NCBI GenBank assembly: GCA_949358305.1
Contig: OX442315.1
Location: 11,868,427 to 11,932,426, forward strand
Origin: Strigamia acuminata
Taxonomy: Eukaryota; Arthropoda; Chilopoda; Geophilomorpha; Linotaeniidae
Length of the DNA stretch: 64,000 nt
Direction: 5' to 3'
This document shows positions 16,789-27,948 of this stretch, in pieces. Each line of letters opens with the position of its first letter. Within the stretch, counting starts at the first letter, position 1. Made by a program: the position numbers and the translations under genes. The notes beneath the pieces were generated by a model. The model was given only the letters and a program-made list of their open reading frames with translations. It did not search any database and was not told the DNA's origin.

Positions 16789-19700
16789 ATGACGACTTTC
16801 TTTCTTCTACCATTATTACTCATTTCAGGTATAACGAAGCATTTAATTTAATTCAATCAATTATATTTCTTTTCTTTCTAAATTCTAGGCATTTTTTCTT
16901 TACCGGCAACGGAAAAAGCGCCACCAACGCCCACATTTCCCAACGTATACCAAGTGGACGGCCAAATCCTTCTTCCTTACGCGGAAATTGTGGAACCATT
17001 CACCGCTTATTTTGACGGACCAAACAAAAGAAGTCGAATAGATTATTACAACGGTATGTGAGATGTTGCAATTGATTGTAATTTTAAATGAATATTAACA
17101 ATAAATGTAATTAAGTTTTGTTTTTCTTTTATAGGGACTGTTGTAACATATCAAAGAGCGGATTTAAAACCGTTTGGAGCTAACCAGAAATTAGTGTATA
17201 CGAGTGCTAAGGAAAGGAATTGTTTCCAACTTAATGGAACCGCCAATGCGGCGGTTACAATACAAACTGTGTTTCCTGACTTAACTCAGAATTATACGGT
17301 AATTATTCGAGTATAGAGTTGAAATTATATCGTAATGGTCGATCCTAGGCACAGGAATATCCTAGAATTGCAGTTATTTAATCGCAATTTTATTTTTATT
17401 TAGTACCAAGGCCAACGTGATTTTAATGGCCAGAAATACGATGTTTGGAGTTATTTGTACAGAGACACCAACGGTCCGGATAAATTGAACACTTATACGT
17501 TATGGATGACACCGGTATGTTTTTATTTTGACATTTTGTGAGTAATTTTTTAATTTTATTTTTATTTTGTAGGGAAAAAATCCAACACCAGTTCGATTTC
17601 AAATGATGGGCGCCAATACCGTGTTTGGATCTCATTTCGACAAATACGAAGTTGTTTATTCAAAAATTAAAATAAAAAATATTTCTATGGATATATTCAC
17701 CATTCCTACAAGTGAGTAAACATAAGATTATATCAACTCGATTTCTAGTGTCATTTTATTAATTTTTTCGTAGATCTTACATGCACTGGTTTTCCCGGAC
17801 CCGGCAAAATGCTATTTAACCCGATGCAAGAGTTTATTAACAACGACGACAGCCATGTTGAAGATTCCTTCGCTGAATTCAAGGATACGCATAACAAAGT
17901 CTACTCAACCGAAACTGAGCACGAACAAAGAAAGACGAACTTCCGACACAATTTAAGGTAAGATTTTTATATGTTGCTTAATAGTGCGCCGGATACATTA
18001 CAGCAATGTTTTTATTGTTTACAGATTCATTCATTCGACAAACAGACAAGGAAATGGTTTTACTGTTGGCGTCAATCATTTGACAGACAGGAGTGACGAT
18101 GAGATGCGAGTTCTTCGAGGCAAACAACGATCAAATACTGAATTTAATGGCGGTTTGCCGTTTCCAGACCACGATACGTCAGATTTGCCAGAAAGCCTTG
18201 ATTGGCGCCTTTACGGTAAAGTGTAAAGCGTTGTCAATTCGATTTTTCACTTTTAATGTCATTTGTTCAATTTAATTGTATGTAGGTGCTGTAACACCTG
18301 TTAAAGATCAAGCGATCTGTGGATCTTGTTGGAGTTTTGGGACGACTGGAACCATCGAAGGCGCTTATTACGTCCATGTAAGTGAAATTGCATTATAAGC
18401 CTAAAGTTCGGCTCTTGAATGGGTGTTTTCAACTTTAATCACCAGAGGGTGCCAAAACTCGTTGATTTTCTTTGAGATTGAGATGAAAATAATCTAAGAT
18501 CAATGATATTAATGTTTCTGTGAGATTATCTCAGCTAAATGACGTCAGAGAATAGAATATCCATGTTTTTTTTGCACCATCTGGTGGACAAAGTTAAAAA
18601 ACTCATCCTAAATCCGTGAAAAGACGATTTGTAATTTTAGCTCAATATATTTGACAGACTGGCCAACTTGTCCGTCTTTCCCAACAAGCTTTGATTGATT
18701 GCAGTTGGAAATATGGAAACAATGGTTGTGATGGAGGAGAAGATTTCAGAGCTTATCAATGGATTATGAATGGTACTGGAGTACCTTTTGCGGATGCTTA
18801 TGGACCTTATTTGGGACAGGTAAATACTGTTGAAAATATTAATGTACAAATACAAGGAATTGGGAATGGCTGAATGGCAAATTTGCATATTTTCACCATT
18901 GGAAGTGCATTTGGACATTTATTTCTGATTTTCCCCGTTAGAAATAACGGCGTGTAAATTTTCCCGCTACTGTGCTCAAATCTGCATAATTCCTTGTGGT
19001 GCAAATACACTACAGTCCCCAAATAAAAGTAGTGGTAATGAGGATGAGCCAAAGCAGTAGTGGTTTCTTTGCCGATAATTGGTATCACCGATATTAAGGG
19101 GTTTCATAAATGGTGCGCTGAAGGCGCTGAAGCGATTATGACGATTATTCTGCTGAAGCGATTATCATGTGACTTGGATGGGCCAATCACATGAATAATC
19201 GCTTCAGCGTTTCAGCGCTTATTTATAATCGTCTGAAAAGGAGTTTTTAGTGCTGAAGAGTGCTTAAACTAAGGAAATAAGAGTTGGTTGTAAATATTTA
19301 AAAAAATTAAAATAAATAATTAATTTAATTTAAAAAAATAAATAAATAGGTTACAAAAATACATTAAAAAAATAAGAATAATAAAAAAAAAAAAAAAAAG
19401 TTATGTGACTTAAGAAATAATCACTTGGATCTGGTGTGGGTCCTCAATAATGCAGTGATTGTGATTATTGGAACAATCACTTCAGCGCCTTCAGCGTGTC
19501 ATTTATGAAACCCCTTATTGTAAAATATGGATATCGGTTATGCTGGGCGCGCGCACACCGCGATTTCGCATCGCGTCGCGATTTCAGAAGCGAAATCACC
19601 CTGTGAATCGCGCGCAACTACACACATGTAGCTATTCCAGCTATGCAATTTCAATGTTATGATGTCATTCCTGATCCGAAAAATGGCTCCTACTGAATTG

Positions 19701-20456
19701 CGAAAAATGTTGATGAAATGACGTCATTTCACACAGCTCACGGATTGGCTGAGACATGAATCGCGGGCGAAATAGTACTTGTCCCAAGTACTATTTTCAA
19801 AAGTAGATTTCCAATCGACGCGAAGGAAATGACGTCATCTGCGCACGCGCAATGGCAACGCGATTGTGCTGCGATGCGAAATCGTGGTATGTGTGCGCCC
19901 AGCATTAAAGTTCAATCCAAATGTTGCAACGACATCCCTTTTTAGCGAAGTTGTAGTAAAGCTTTGGTGGGTAAGAGTAATTGCTTTTTAACTCTATTTT
20001 CTATATTTCTGGTTTAGGATGGGATATGTCACGAAATTTCACCGACTGAATCAGTAAAAATAACAGGCTACGTAAACATAACTTCGGGAGATCTCGGTGC
20101 ATTAAAGGTTGCCATGTTTTCGCACGGTCCAATTTCTGTCGGCATTGACGCAAGTCACAAAACATTTGGTTTTTACTCGAGTGGTGTTTATTATGAACCA
20201 AAGTGCAGTGAGTTATTAAGTGTGCTGATTTTGAGTATTTGATTGTAAATTTTTATGGTTACTTCTAGGAAACGATGCGGATGGACTGGACCATTCAGTT
20301 TTAGCGGTTGGATATGGAGTAATGAATGGAGAAAGATATTGGCTGGTTAAAAATTCGTGGTCTACGTACTGGGGAAATGATGGCTATGTTCTTATGAGTC
20401 AGACAGACAACAACTGCGGAGTTGCTACCTCGGCTACTTATGTCACATTTGACTGA
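16789..20456 (+). CDS. 26/29-kDa-type cysteine proteinase, copy 2 (papain family C1A), 11 exons
   Basis: Exons: 16789-16828, 16889-17053, 17135-17298, 17404-17514, 17573-17711, 17774-17957, 18025-18215, 18286-18377, 18658-18819, 20018-20207, 20269-20456; 541 aa. All eleven exons match copy 1 in order and phase, and the small length differences are whole codons, so both copies have been held in frame. Signal peptide [11 protein letters not shown]; catalytic Q340, C346 (CGSCW), H488 and N508. Around the active site the copies differ ([12 protein letters not shown] here, [12 protein letters not shown] in copy 1), which may change specificity. Same orientation and matching promoter make it a direct tandem duplicate. 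Apart from the last large intron, which carries two MITEs, its introns are short and serve as the pre-insertion state for copy 1. Confidence 0.93.
19096..19516. mobile_element. MITE with AAGGGGTTTCATAAATG ends in intron 9 of copy 2
   Basis: Left end aaggggtttcataaatg and right end catttatgaaacccctt are perfect complements. The next bases are also inverted (gcgctgaaggcgctgaagcg and cttcagcgccttcagcg). ATT flanks both sides, but this is too short to be certain. Confidence 0.75.
19541..19904. mobile_element. MITE with TGCTGGGCGC ends and TTA duplication
   Basis: Inverted ends TGCTGGGCGCGC and GTGTGCGCCCAGCA, continuing with cgatttcgcatcgc / gcgatgcgaaatcg. TTA on both sides (19,538-19,540 and 19,905-19,907). 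GC-rich compared with its surroundings. Confidence 0.8.
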
Positions 20457-20949
20457 TTATTTGATTATTCTAATTTGTGTAAATAATCAATTGGTGTAAA
20501 TCTGTTGTTTTAGTATTCAATTAACACCAACTGGCAGTATAATGCATAAAAGCAATTATTAAAAAAAATTAAGACGACAGTTCCTGTTCTACATACTTTA
20601 AATGTGTATCGTGTTCAAAAAGTCATGGTTAAGCCAACACTCATATCTTATCTTCAAGCACTGCAAACATACAATGGCCATCTGATAATATAAAATTATT
20701 TATTTTAATTAACTAATCAATACTCTTTTTTTCCTGGTAACTTCCCTGCAATGACCTAGTGTAACAATGCAGTTTCATAACAACATCTATCTCAATGCGT
20801 ACTTTCTTGTCATTCATTATCGATGCATTTTAAATATTTGTAAACAATCCAGTTGTCTGATAACAGGGTTATCTAATATCGATTGTATAACTGGCAGTTA
20901 AAGATGTTTTGTTGTTTAAATGTCCTGCTCGTGATGTCGCTCGTGATGT

Positions 20950-21185
20950 CTGAGGTGATCTTAAGTGTATTTTTATATCTTTGTTGTCACCATTTAGAAA
21001 TATTTATTATTTTTTTTAATTTCTCTGGTTTGGCACACACCACTGCTGTGTCTTGAGGGTGAAAACTCTCCAGGCACACCTCACCCCAATTTGGCTGGGG
21101 TGAGCTGCAAATTAACCGTTTTTGTGCAATAATTCCTTTATTGCACCAAAATACGCGCATTGTGCATATCTGCTGCGCTCAAATT
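20950..21185 (-). mobile_element. Decayed LTR fragment related to element B
   Basis: Read on the minus-complement, this interval follows the element B LTR (compare 30,535-30,741): gtgcaata, aacggtta, the paired caccccagc / ggggtgag words, gtgcctggagag and gtgtgccaa appear in the same order, ending near a gatcacct. It is diverged and incomplete, so it is an older relative rather than part of the nested elements. Confidence 0.6.
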
Positions 21186-21409
21186 TATAGTTTTGGCACA
21201 CTCTTGAATTCACCTACAAACAAACAACACACTTTGTCACTATAGTGTAAGCTGCGTAGCCCGGACATAGGACGGGACCCAGAAACTTGTCGGGTCCGGG
21301 CAATGTTCGTTCTGTAGGGCGTATACACTCTCTGGTCCAGACAAATGCCACATGTCCAAACTAGAGAGTTAAAGAAAATCAATTTCTGCTACATTAAAAC
21401 AATTCAAAA

Positions 21410-21705
21410 ATGCTAATTTTCTAATGAAACAAATTAGAAAAAGAATTAAAAACACTAAAATTTAAATAAAATATTAATTTATTGCAGGTTTACAAGGGTT
21501 GGAAAAGGAAATTTGCGTTAAAGGTACCGTTGCGCCATGTGCACTTATGTTACGTCATGTCTACGTTCGTGAACACGTGCACATGGCGAAACAGTACCTT
21601 TTCCAACCTTTTCCAACCCTTGTGAAAATGCAATAAATTAATTTTTTATTTAAATTTTAGTGCATTTAATTTTTTTTATAATTTGTTTTATTAGAAAATC
21701 GGCAT
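21410..21705. repeat. Near-perfect palindrome around acaagggttggaaaagg
   Basis: The left arm (about 21,410-21,545) and right arm (about 21,570-21,705) are complements: taatttattgcagg / tgcaataaatta, caagggttggaaaagg / ccttttccaacccttg, gtgcacttatg / cgtgcacatgg. Probably a short foldback MITE. Intervals 20,457-20,949 and 21,186-21,409 hold no gene I can support. Confidence 0.65.
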
Positions 21706-22139
21706 TTTTGGTTTTTTGTCCGGACTACACAGCGATTTTCTCCAAAAAAAATAAACTGAAAAAGTGCCTTTTAGCCTTAGAAGGCCTGCCATGTTTCCTT
21801 TTTTGCCCTAGAAAGACATTTTTTGCTTCAGGTGGAACAGTATACAGCTTCTCACCAATCGCTATTCCTAAAATATGTTTGCACGTATATGTCTTAAAAA
21901 AACTCATCATCATCCGGAATGCTGGAATCGTCAACAATAAGTTGGTGCAGTTGTCCAAATGATATGATAGATGGGCCATCAAATTCAGCAAGAACAGATA
22001 CCAAAAAATTTGAGATTTGTTTGGTTGTTGGTTCTGGCAATCCGGCATCTCGAAGTTTACTTAAAATTGTCCTTGGTTTGGTCACATCATTATTGTACAA
22101 CTTTGGTTTCCTTTTTCAATATGCCTGAGCTTCTAGTTC

Positions 22140-22935
22140 TTGTTGGTCGAATGGTTGCGACCGGTCTCCGTCTAGTGGTCCACCTGCCGGCAAAATTCAA
22201 ATTGTATCAAACAACGGCGCGTCTTAAACAGTATTTATATATTTAAACATTTAAATGTCCATTTTTCTATCTGATTTACGCTTTTCCATCTTAAAAGGTT
22301 CATTTTTCACTTTATTTACATCATAAGGTCATTGGGTGTTGGGTGTAAGTGCATGTAAAAGCAGCGACGACGACGACGCCACAACGGAAAATAAACATTT
22401 TAGCGATATTTGATCGTAAATTATTTATTGCCACACTTCACAAGTTAATTAAAATGCATTTAATTTGTATCTTGGAAGTGATGCTTGAATCGGAGAGTAC
22501 AAATGCCAACAGAAGAAACATCGTGATCGATCGCTTGATAGCCAAATGGCAAAAGGAACCCGAAGAAGCGCCGTTGAACATCCCGGGGGTAAAGAAAGCT
22601 GACAAATTCGACGAATTGCTGAACGATGTGGAGGTGGTGAGCAAGTTCGTTCCGAACAAGAGACGGGAGGAGATCGCGTATTTGGCGGCGTTTCACGAGA
22701 ATCCGAACCGGGTGCGCATCGTGATCGACGAGTTGCTTGGAATGAAACGGGCCGGCGCCGTTTCCTGCAGCGAATGACGTTCGGAGCGCCGGGAATGATG
22801 GGGCGTCGACGTCGGCCGAATCGATGGCGATGGAGAGGGTGAACTCGATTTTAGAGCTCTTCCCGGACGCAGATCCCGAATATCTGCGAAATTTCGTCGG
22901 GAAATGAGCGAACGATGTGAATTACATCATTGCGA
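22140..22935 (+). pseudogene. Inverted partial copy of the RNF216-like gene (5' flank and N-terminal exons)
   Basis: Read on the plus strand, this repeats in order what the RNF216-like gene has on the minus strand. The 5' flank (near 22,140-22,215, ttggtcgaatggttgcgacc) matches 24,830-24,715. The coding stretch NIVIDRLIAKWQKEPEE to RVRIVIDELLGMK matches 24,200-23,940 and continues at DNA level to 22,935. The frame is open to about 22,740, then an extra A in atgaaacggg shifts it and a stop follows at 22,775-22,777. It ends abruptly where the minus-strand RING2 exon begins, at the shared words gaattacatca / gcgac. No RING exons are present. Confidence 0.8.
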
Positions 22936-24446
22936 CACAGGTAGCAGAACTGTTGGCCGCACGGGCACGTCATCGTGTTGCAGCCATGTTCTTTGATGAT
23001 GCGCCGCTTGCACTTCGGACACGTGCGCACCAGCGCGTCCGTCATGTGGTCCTCGACGTACGTGCGGAACTGCACTTCGGATTTCTGCTCGTCGCAGCCC
23101 AGCGGGAGGTGGTTCGGCTGCTTGCACAATCTTCATTTCCAAACGAAATTTATTAGCATTTTCTTTTATTTTTTCCTTTTTACGTCACCTGCACGTCACT
23201 TTGAGACATTCCGGGTTCAGGCAGCGAAAGATCTTGAGGTTCGCGTCCGGAATGATGGCGCAGAACGAGCAGTGGGGACACGACTCGAGATCCGGGATGT
23301 CTGCGCGCCGGATCTCCTCCTCCTCCTCCTGCATCTTGCGCACGACGTTGGAGAACACGTTGGGCGGCAAAACACCCTGCACGATGGGCGGGAAGGCGCT
23401 CTCGCAGTACGGGTCGATGCACGGGAACTCGTACTTGCCCAGGCCGATGTGCATCTCTGCCTGACGCCGCACGCACGTCGTGCAGAACAGGTGTCCGTCC
23501 GTGCACTGCAGCATGTCCTCCAAGAGCACTTCGTCCTCGAAGCAGCAACTGCACTCCATCAGCTCGTCGGTTGCCTTCGCCACTTCGATTTTAGTCAGGC
23601 GCTGCTCTTCCTTGTCTTTTTTGTATTCTAGAAATTGAATCGCACGTAATTACACGACATGATTTATAATTTTAAATTACGTTTGATTTTCTCTTCCATT
23701 TCGATGAACAACTTTCCAACTTGGGATAATTCCGATTGTCCCGTAGACCGTCGCGTTGATGTAATTCACATTGTCCGTCCATTTCTCGACGAAATTCCGC
23801 AGATATTCGGGATCTGCGTCCGGGAAGAGCTCTAAAATCGAGTTCACTCTCTCCATCGCCATCGATTCGGCCGACGTCGACGCCCCATCATTCCCGGCGC
23901 TCCGAACGTCATTCGCCGCAGGAAACGGCTCCGGCCCGTTCATTCCGAGCAACTCCCCGATCACGATGCGTACTCGGTCCGGATTCGCGTGGAACGCCTC
24001 CAAATACGCGAGGATCTCCTCCCGGCTCTTGTTCCGAACGACTTTGCTAACCACCTCCACATCATTCAGCAATTCGTCGTATTTGTCCGCTTTCTGTTCC
24101 CCCGGGAAGTTCAGCGCTGTGTTCTTCGGGGTCCTTTTGCCATTTGGCTATCATCCGATTGATCACGATGTTCGTCCTGTTGGCATCCGCGCTCACGGGT
24201 TCAAGCAACGCGTAAACCTCGTTCGGATCTACTATGAAATCCGAATACAGTTCGCGAAGCTTGTTAACGATCAAAGCTACTTCCTATATTTAAATTAAAT
24301 CCCTTTTAATTATTTTATTTGATAATTTGGATTAATTTAGGATGAAATACTTCTGTGATGTCGTTTTCAGCTTCTGGCGCGGGCGCAACGGCGATCTTGC
24401 CGGGAGTGGTCGGACGATCCTCATTGTCGTCGCCGTCGTTGATCAT
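22936..24446 (-). pseudogene. RNF216/TRIAD3-like RBR E3 ubiquitin ligase, 3'-truncated and frame-shifted
   Basis: Exons in transcript order: 24446-24351 (start MINDGDDNED), 24283-23688, 23626-23190, 23130-22936. The third exon encodes RING1 and the IBR start (CSCCFEDEVLLEDMLQC, GHLFCTTC, CPHCSFCAIIPD); the fourth encodes RING2 (CPKCKRRIIKEHGCNTMTC, CGQQFCYLC). This order and spacing are those of RNF216, which builds ubiquitin chains via a RING2 cysteine. Two single-base excesses break the second exon: a five-C run on the plus strand near 24,100, and ccc near 23,741. Both are in homopolymers, so assembly error is possible. After CYLCRND the sequence enters the inverted copy, and the C-terminal region usual in the family is absent. 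I call it broken at this locus; if the indels are errors it could still make a truncated protein. Confidence 0.75.
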
Positions 24447-25340
24447 CTTCGTTGCTGTGACGGGATTTTAAAAATTCAACTTTTTTCATCGATTTTCATG
24501 ATTAAATTAAGAAATCGTGTCGGTTATTTATTGACACTCATAACGGCTCAATGTTGAGAAAAGAAACGGGAAATTTATGGGAAGTTTAATAAATTACTCA
24601 GAAATAACCTGAATCAATTTCCTCTTAGGCCTTTTCGGCCGAGATTCGACAATAAATGCCGAAACTTGCATGTTCGATGAGATGAATTTGAAATTGCGCG
24701 CGCTGAACTCGCGCCGTTGTGTTTGATGTGTCTTTGTTTGTTGACACAAAGTTTAATTTCGTCGGCAGATGGACCGCTAGACGGAGATCGGTCGGTCGCA
24801 ACCATTCGACCAACAAAAACGATATGCGCGACAAAATTAATTGAGATTGAATGTGAAATTAGTGGGTAAACAATGGAAATTTCATGAATTATTTTATTTT
24901 TTATTTTTATTTTTTGATCTTATTTATTTTGTTTGTTTTTAATTCAATACAAGGCGTTTTTTGCCCGTCATTTCTTCTTTCTCTCCTCCCAGAGAAATAG
25001 AAAAGAATGAAAATTCAATGAACAGAATTCACTCAATTTTGTCGCCAGGTGGATGCTGGTTATAATCTGTGAGTCAATTATTTGATTTTTCAATAAATTC
25101 AAGTTGAATAAAAAAAAAATATTTTAGTTTGTTGCATTTTTCTTTCTGCTGTTTATTTTCCGTGTAAATTACATTTGGATTTGATAGAATTTGCTCATTG
25201 AATTGCACTTCCCCATTTACCCAATATTCTCATCCAAGCCTAGCTTTATATAATTTACAAACAAATTTTCAATACAAGGAGGGTTACCAAAGGTGTCTAA
25301 ATACCTCTTGCCCCTGTTAACAGCTCTCTTGGGCTCTACC
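24447..25340. other. 5' flank of the RNF216-like gene and AT-rich intergenic DNA
   Basis: The interval 24,700-24,835 is the inverted partner of 22,140-22,220 (ggtcgcaaccattcgaccaa). The rest is AT-rich with no supportable gene. Confidence 0.6.
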
Positions 25341-25436
25341 TTTAAACGGGTACCCATTCCAACGGCAAATCACCTAATGGCGAATTTCTAAAATTCGCCA
25401 CTAGAAAGCTATTTTGACGTTTCCAATGGCGAATTC

Positions 25437-25575
25437 GGGAAAATTCGCCATTGGAAACGTGTATATTGAAATTCGCCATTGGAAACGTGTATATTGAAAT
25501 TCGCCATTGGAAACGTGTATATTGAAATTCGCCATTGGAAACGTGTATATTGAAATTCGCCATTGGAAACGTTAT
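25437..25575. repeat. 28-bp minisatellite (aattcgccattggaaacg unit) within an inverted-repeat patch
   Basis: At least four nearly identical 28-bp units of gaaattcgccattggaaacg plus tgtatatt. The word attcgccatt and its complement aatggcgaat recur in both orientations from 25,375 to 25,920, and a related piece lies near 55,120. The patch 25,340-25,945 is probably a decayed foldback element. Confidence 0.75.
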
Positions 25576-26029
25576 TTGCGTTTCCAATGGCGAATCTGTG
25601 GGCGTCATTTACCACGACTTCCAATTCCTAAGAAGGGCTAACAAGGGGGGGCTGCGCCCCCCTTGACCACCCGCGAACCTAACCTTACTGGTTTTTTGGT
25701 GCAAAACCATTTTTTGGGACGGCTTGTCGCGGCAGATTCATGTCGCGCTAGATGTGCGCCCCTGTGGCTAATTTCTACCAATTCGCCATTAGAAAGGTCC
25801 AAATACGTTCCCAATGGCGAATTGAGAGAAATTTGCCATTGGGACTGCTTTTGGACAGAATAAGATAGAAATTCGCCATTCGTCCGAATGGCCAGATTCG
25901 CCCTTAGCCGATTCGCCGTTGGAACGACACCCCCTTTAAACGAGGAGCGCGTCTCGTCCATCGACATCTGCTGGTGCGTCATCTTATAAATTATAAATTA
26001 GAATTTAGAATTTAAAAGCCCATTAATTT

Positions 26030-26359
26030 TGTGAGATTTGCATTTTATCATTTATAATGTTTTATATAATATTTGTTAGTCACAGTATCATAGTGTTAAA
26101 TTTATGTTATCCGAACAGTGCTTATTTTTATTTACAGTGTGTTATGTCATGTGCGTCATTAGTATGTGTCATAGTATTGTTCTTTTGTTGTATTAGTTTT
26201 CATTTTAAATCAAAACATTAAGTTTGTATTCAGTTGCTGCTTGCTTTCAAAGAGTAAACATCTAAAAACACTTTGTGCCCAAAAAGAGAATACATTTATT
26301 TCTCCGTTGGTTTTCACTAACCAACACGAACCCACCGAGAGCAGTACCGGATCATCACA
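26030..26359 (+). mobile_element. Element A 5' LTR (330 bp)
   Basis: Starts TGTGAGATTTG and ends GATCATCACA. It matches 45,076-45,405 with no difference that I could see. Flanked by ATTT on the outside, as is the 3' LTR, giving a 4-bp target duplication (26,026-26,029 and 45,406-45,409). Confidence 0.95.
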
Positions 26360-26798
26360 CTGGTGTCAGAAGTGGGATGCGACACGAATAGATACCATAC
26401 GAATAGATACCATACGAATAGATGCGATACGAATAGATGCCGATTGATTAATTGCCATTGAAGCCATCCCAAGGATTCAGCATTTGAAGAACTTGTAAGA
26501 ACAATTAGACTATTTTGAAGAGGAAATATCCAGCAACAAGGAAAAGAAGAAAGAAGAGAAGAACATCCTACAGCTTGGAAGAACAGACAGCATTCATCAA
26601 GCAAGAATTTCTAAGTTACTTTAAAGTTTTTTAGTGAAATTTAAAGTAAGATATTTTTTCTAGTTGAAATAAGATTTTGCTTTGATTTGCTTATTTGATG
26701 TTTTGCTAGCTAGAATTACTAAAACTTTCGCTTGATTTGAAGTGCTCTGCTTACAATAGTATAGTTAGAAAATTAAGTAGAGTAGTTATTTAAACAAA
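26360..26798 (+). other. Element A leader with primer-binding site
   Basis: One base after the LTR comes TGGTGTCAGAAGTGGGA, the position and TGG start expected of a tRNA primer-binding site; I do not assign the tRNA. At about 26,386-26,442 a 15-bp unit (cgaatagataccata) is repeated four times. No start codon competes clearly with the gag ATG at 26,799. Confidence 0.7.
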
Positions 26799-27935
26799 AT
26801 GGCGGATAATGATGATAATGAAGCACCAGTTCGCCCGCATGTCGGAACTTTAACCAATCTAGTTCCCTTGTTCTCAGGTGACGATGCACAGCCGACGAAA
26901 GTAAAAGAATTTTTTAATAGGCTTGAACAAGTAGGAAAAATGGGAAATTGGGATGATGATTTCTTGATTGGAGTTGCTAAATGTAGAATGCAAGGTGCAG
27001 CAGGTCATTATGTTTGGAATGAAGCAATTTTAATGGGAGTAGCTGATTATAAACAGTTTAGAAAATTAGTCATTGATCGATTTGATAAGAAACGATATAT
27101 TACTAAGATGGGATTATTTATGGATTGTAAACAAAAATTAAATGAGGACGTTGAGACTTATGCATCCAGAGTCCAAACATTAGGTTATGACACATTGGAA
27201 ATACTGGATGGAGAAGGCCCAGAACATGATGCTACGGTTAGAGTTTCAAAAGAAATGTTGAGTAAACAAATTAAATCACAATTTGTGTCAGGCTTAAGAG
27301 AACCTGTTAGACGTTTTGTATTATCAAGAGATCCACAAACAATTGAAGAAGCAATTGATGTAGCTGTTCAAGAACAGTTAAATGAAGCTTTACCAAGCAA
27401 TAAAGCAAAAGTACAGACTGTAGAAGGTTCGAGCAGAGAAATTGCAGTTGTATTAGAAAGATTAGCCCAGGTAGAAATGAATTTAGCCAAACAAAGTTTG
27501 GATAACACCCAAAAATCACAAATACAAGAAACAGGACCTTTTAGAGGAAGAGGGAGAGGAATGACAAGTCAATCAGGAATAACTTGTTATAATTGTCAGA
27601 AAACAGGTCACATTGCAAGAAATTGCAGACAAACATATGAAGGTCAAGATTATAGACAAGATTTTAGAAGTCAATCATATAATCCAAGGTCATATTTTAA
27701 TGCTGCGTCACAACAACAGCGATTTTCTGCAACCAGATATCCATTACATAATGCTTTTGCTCGAAGGCCAAATAGTACTCCATTTACACCTCCAACCAAG
27801 TATAGACTTCCAAGATCCAATGACATTCGTTGTTATTGTTGTGGACAAGTGGGTCACATGATTAGATGGTGCCCTCAAAGAGAGACATTTAACCAAAATC
27901 AGCCAAAAAACGGGGATGGGCCCCCTACCCAATAA
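26799..27935 (+). CDS. gag: Element A Gag (378 aa)
   Basis: Structural polyprotein of a Ty3/gypsy-type element, needed for particle assembly and RNA packaging. It opens with an acidic stretch after MADNDDNEAP, carries a capsid-like helical region at about 20-200 and ends in two CCHC zinc knuckles: CYNCQKTGHIARNC at about 262 and CYCCGQVGHMIRWC at about 345. The frame is intact. The last codons overlap the pol frame through a -1 slippery site. Confidence 0.93.
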   Translation: MADNDDNEAPVRPHVGTLTNLVPLFSGDDAQPTKVKEFFNRLEQVGKMGNWDDDFLIGVAKCRMQGAAGHYVWNEAILMGVADYKQFRKLVIDRFDKKRYITKMGLFMDCKQKLNEDVETYASRVQTLGYDTLEILDGEGPEHDATVRVSKEMLSKQIKSQFVSGLREPVRRFVLSRDPQTIEEAIDVAVQEQLNEALPSNKAKVQTVEGSSREIAVVLERLAQVEMNLAKQSLDNTQKSQIQETGPFRGRGRGMTSQSGITCYNCQKTGHIARNCRQTYEGQDYRQDFRSQSYNPRSYFNAASQQQRFSATRYPLHNAFARRPNSTPFTPPTKYRLPRSNDIRCYCCGQVGHMIRWCPQRETFNQNQPKNGDGPPTQ

Positions 27936-27948
27936 GGACTTGGGGGGC
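27905..27948 (+). promoter_or_regulatory. Element A gag-pol -1 frameshift signal
   Basis: In the gag frame the heptamer A AAA AAC lies at 27,905-27,911, 22 bases before the gag stop. A stem can form between GCCCCC at 27,920-27,925 and GGGGGC at 27,943-27,948, starting 8 bases after the heptamer. Pol is in the -1 frame. Heptamer type, spacing and frame match the known retroviral mechanism; efficiency is inferred. Confidence 0.8.
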
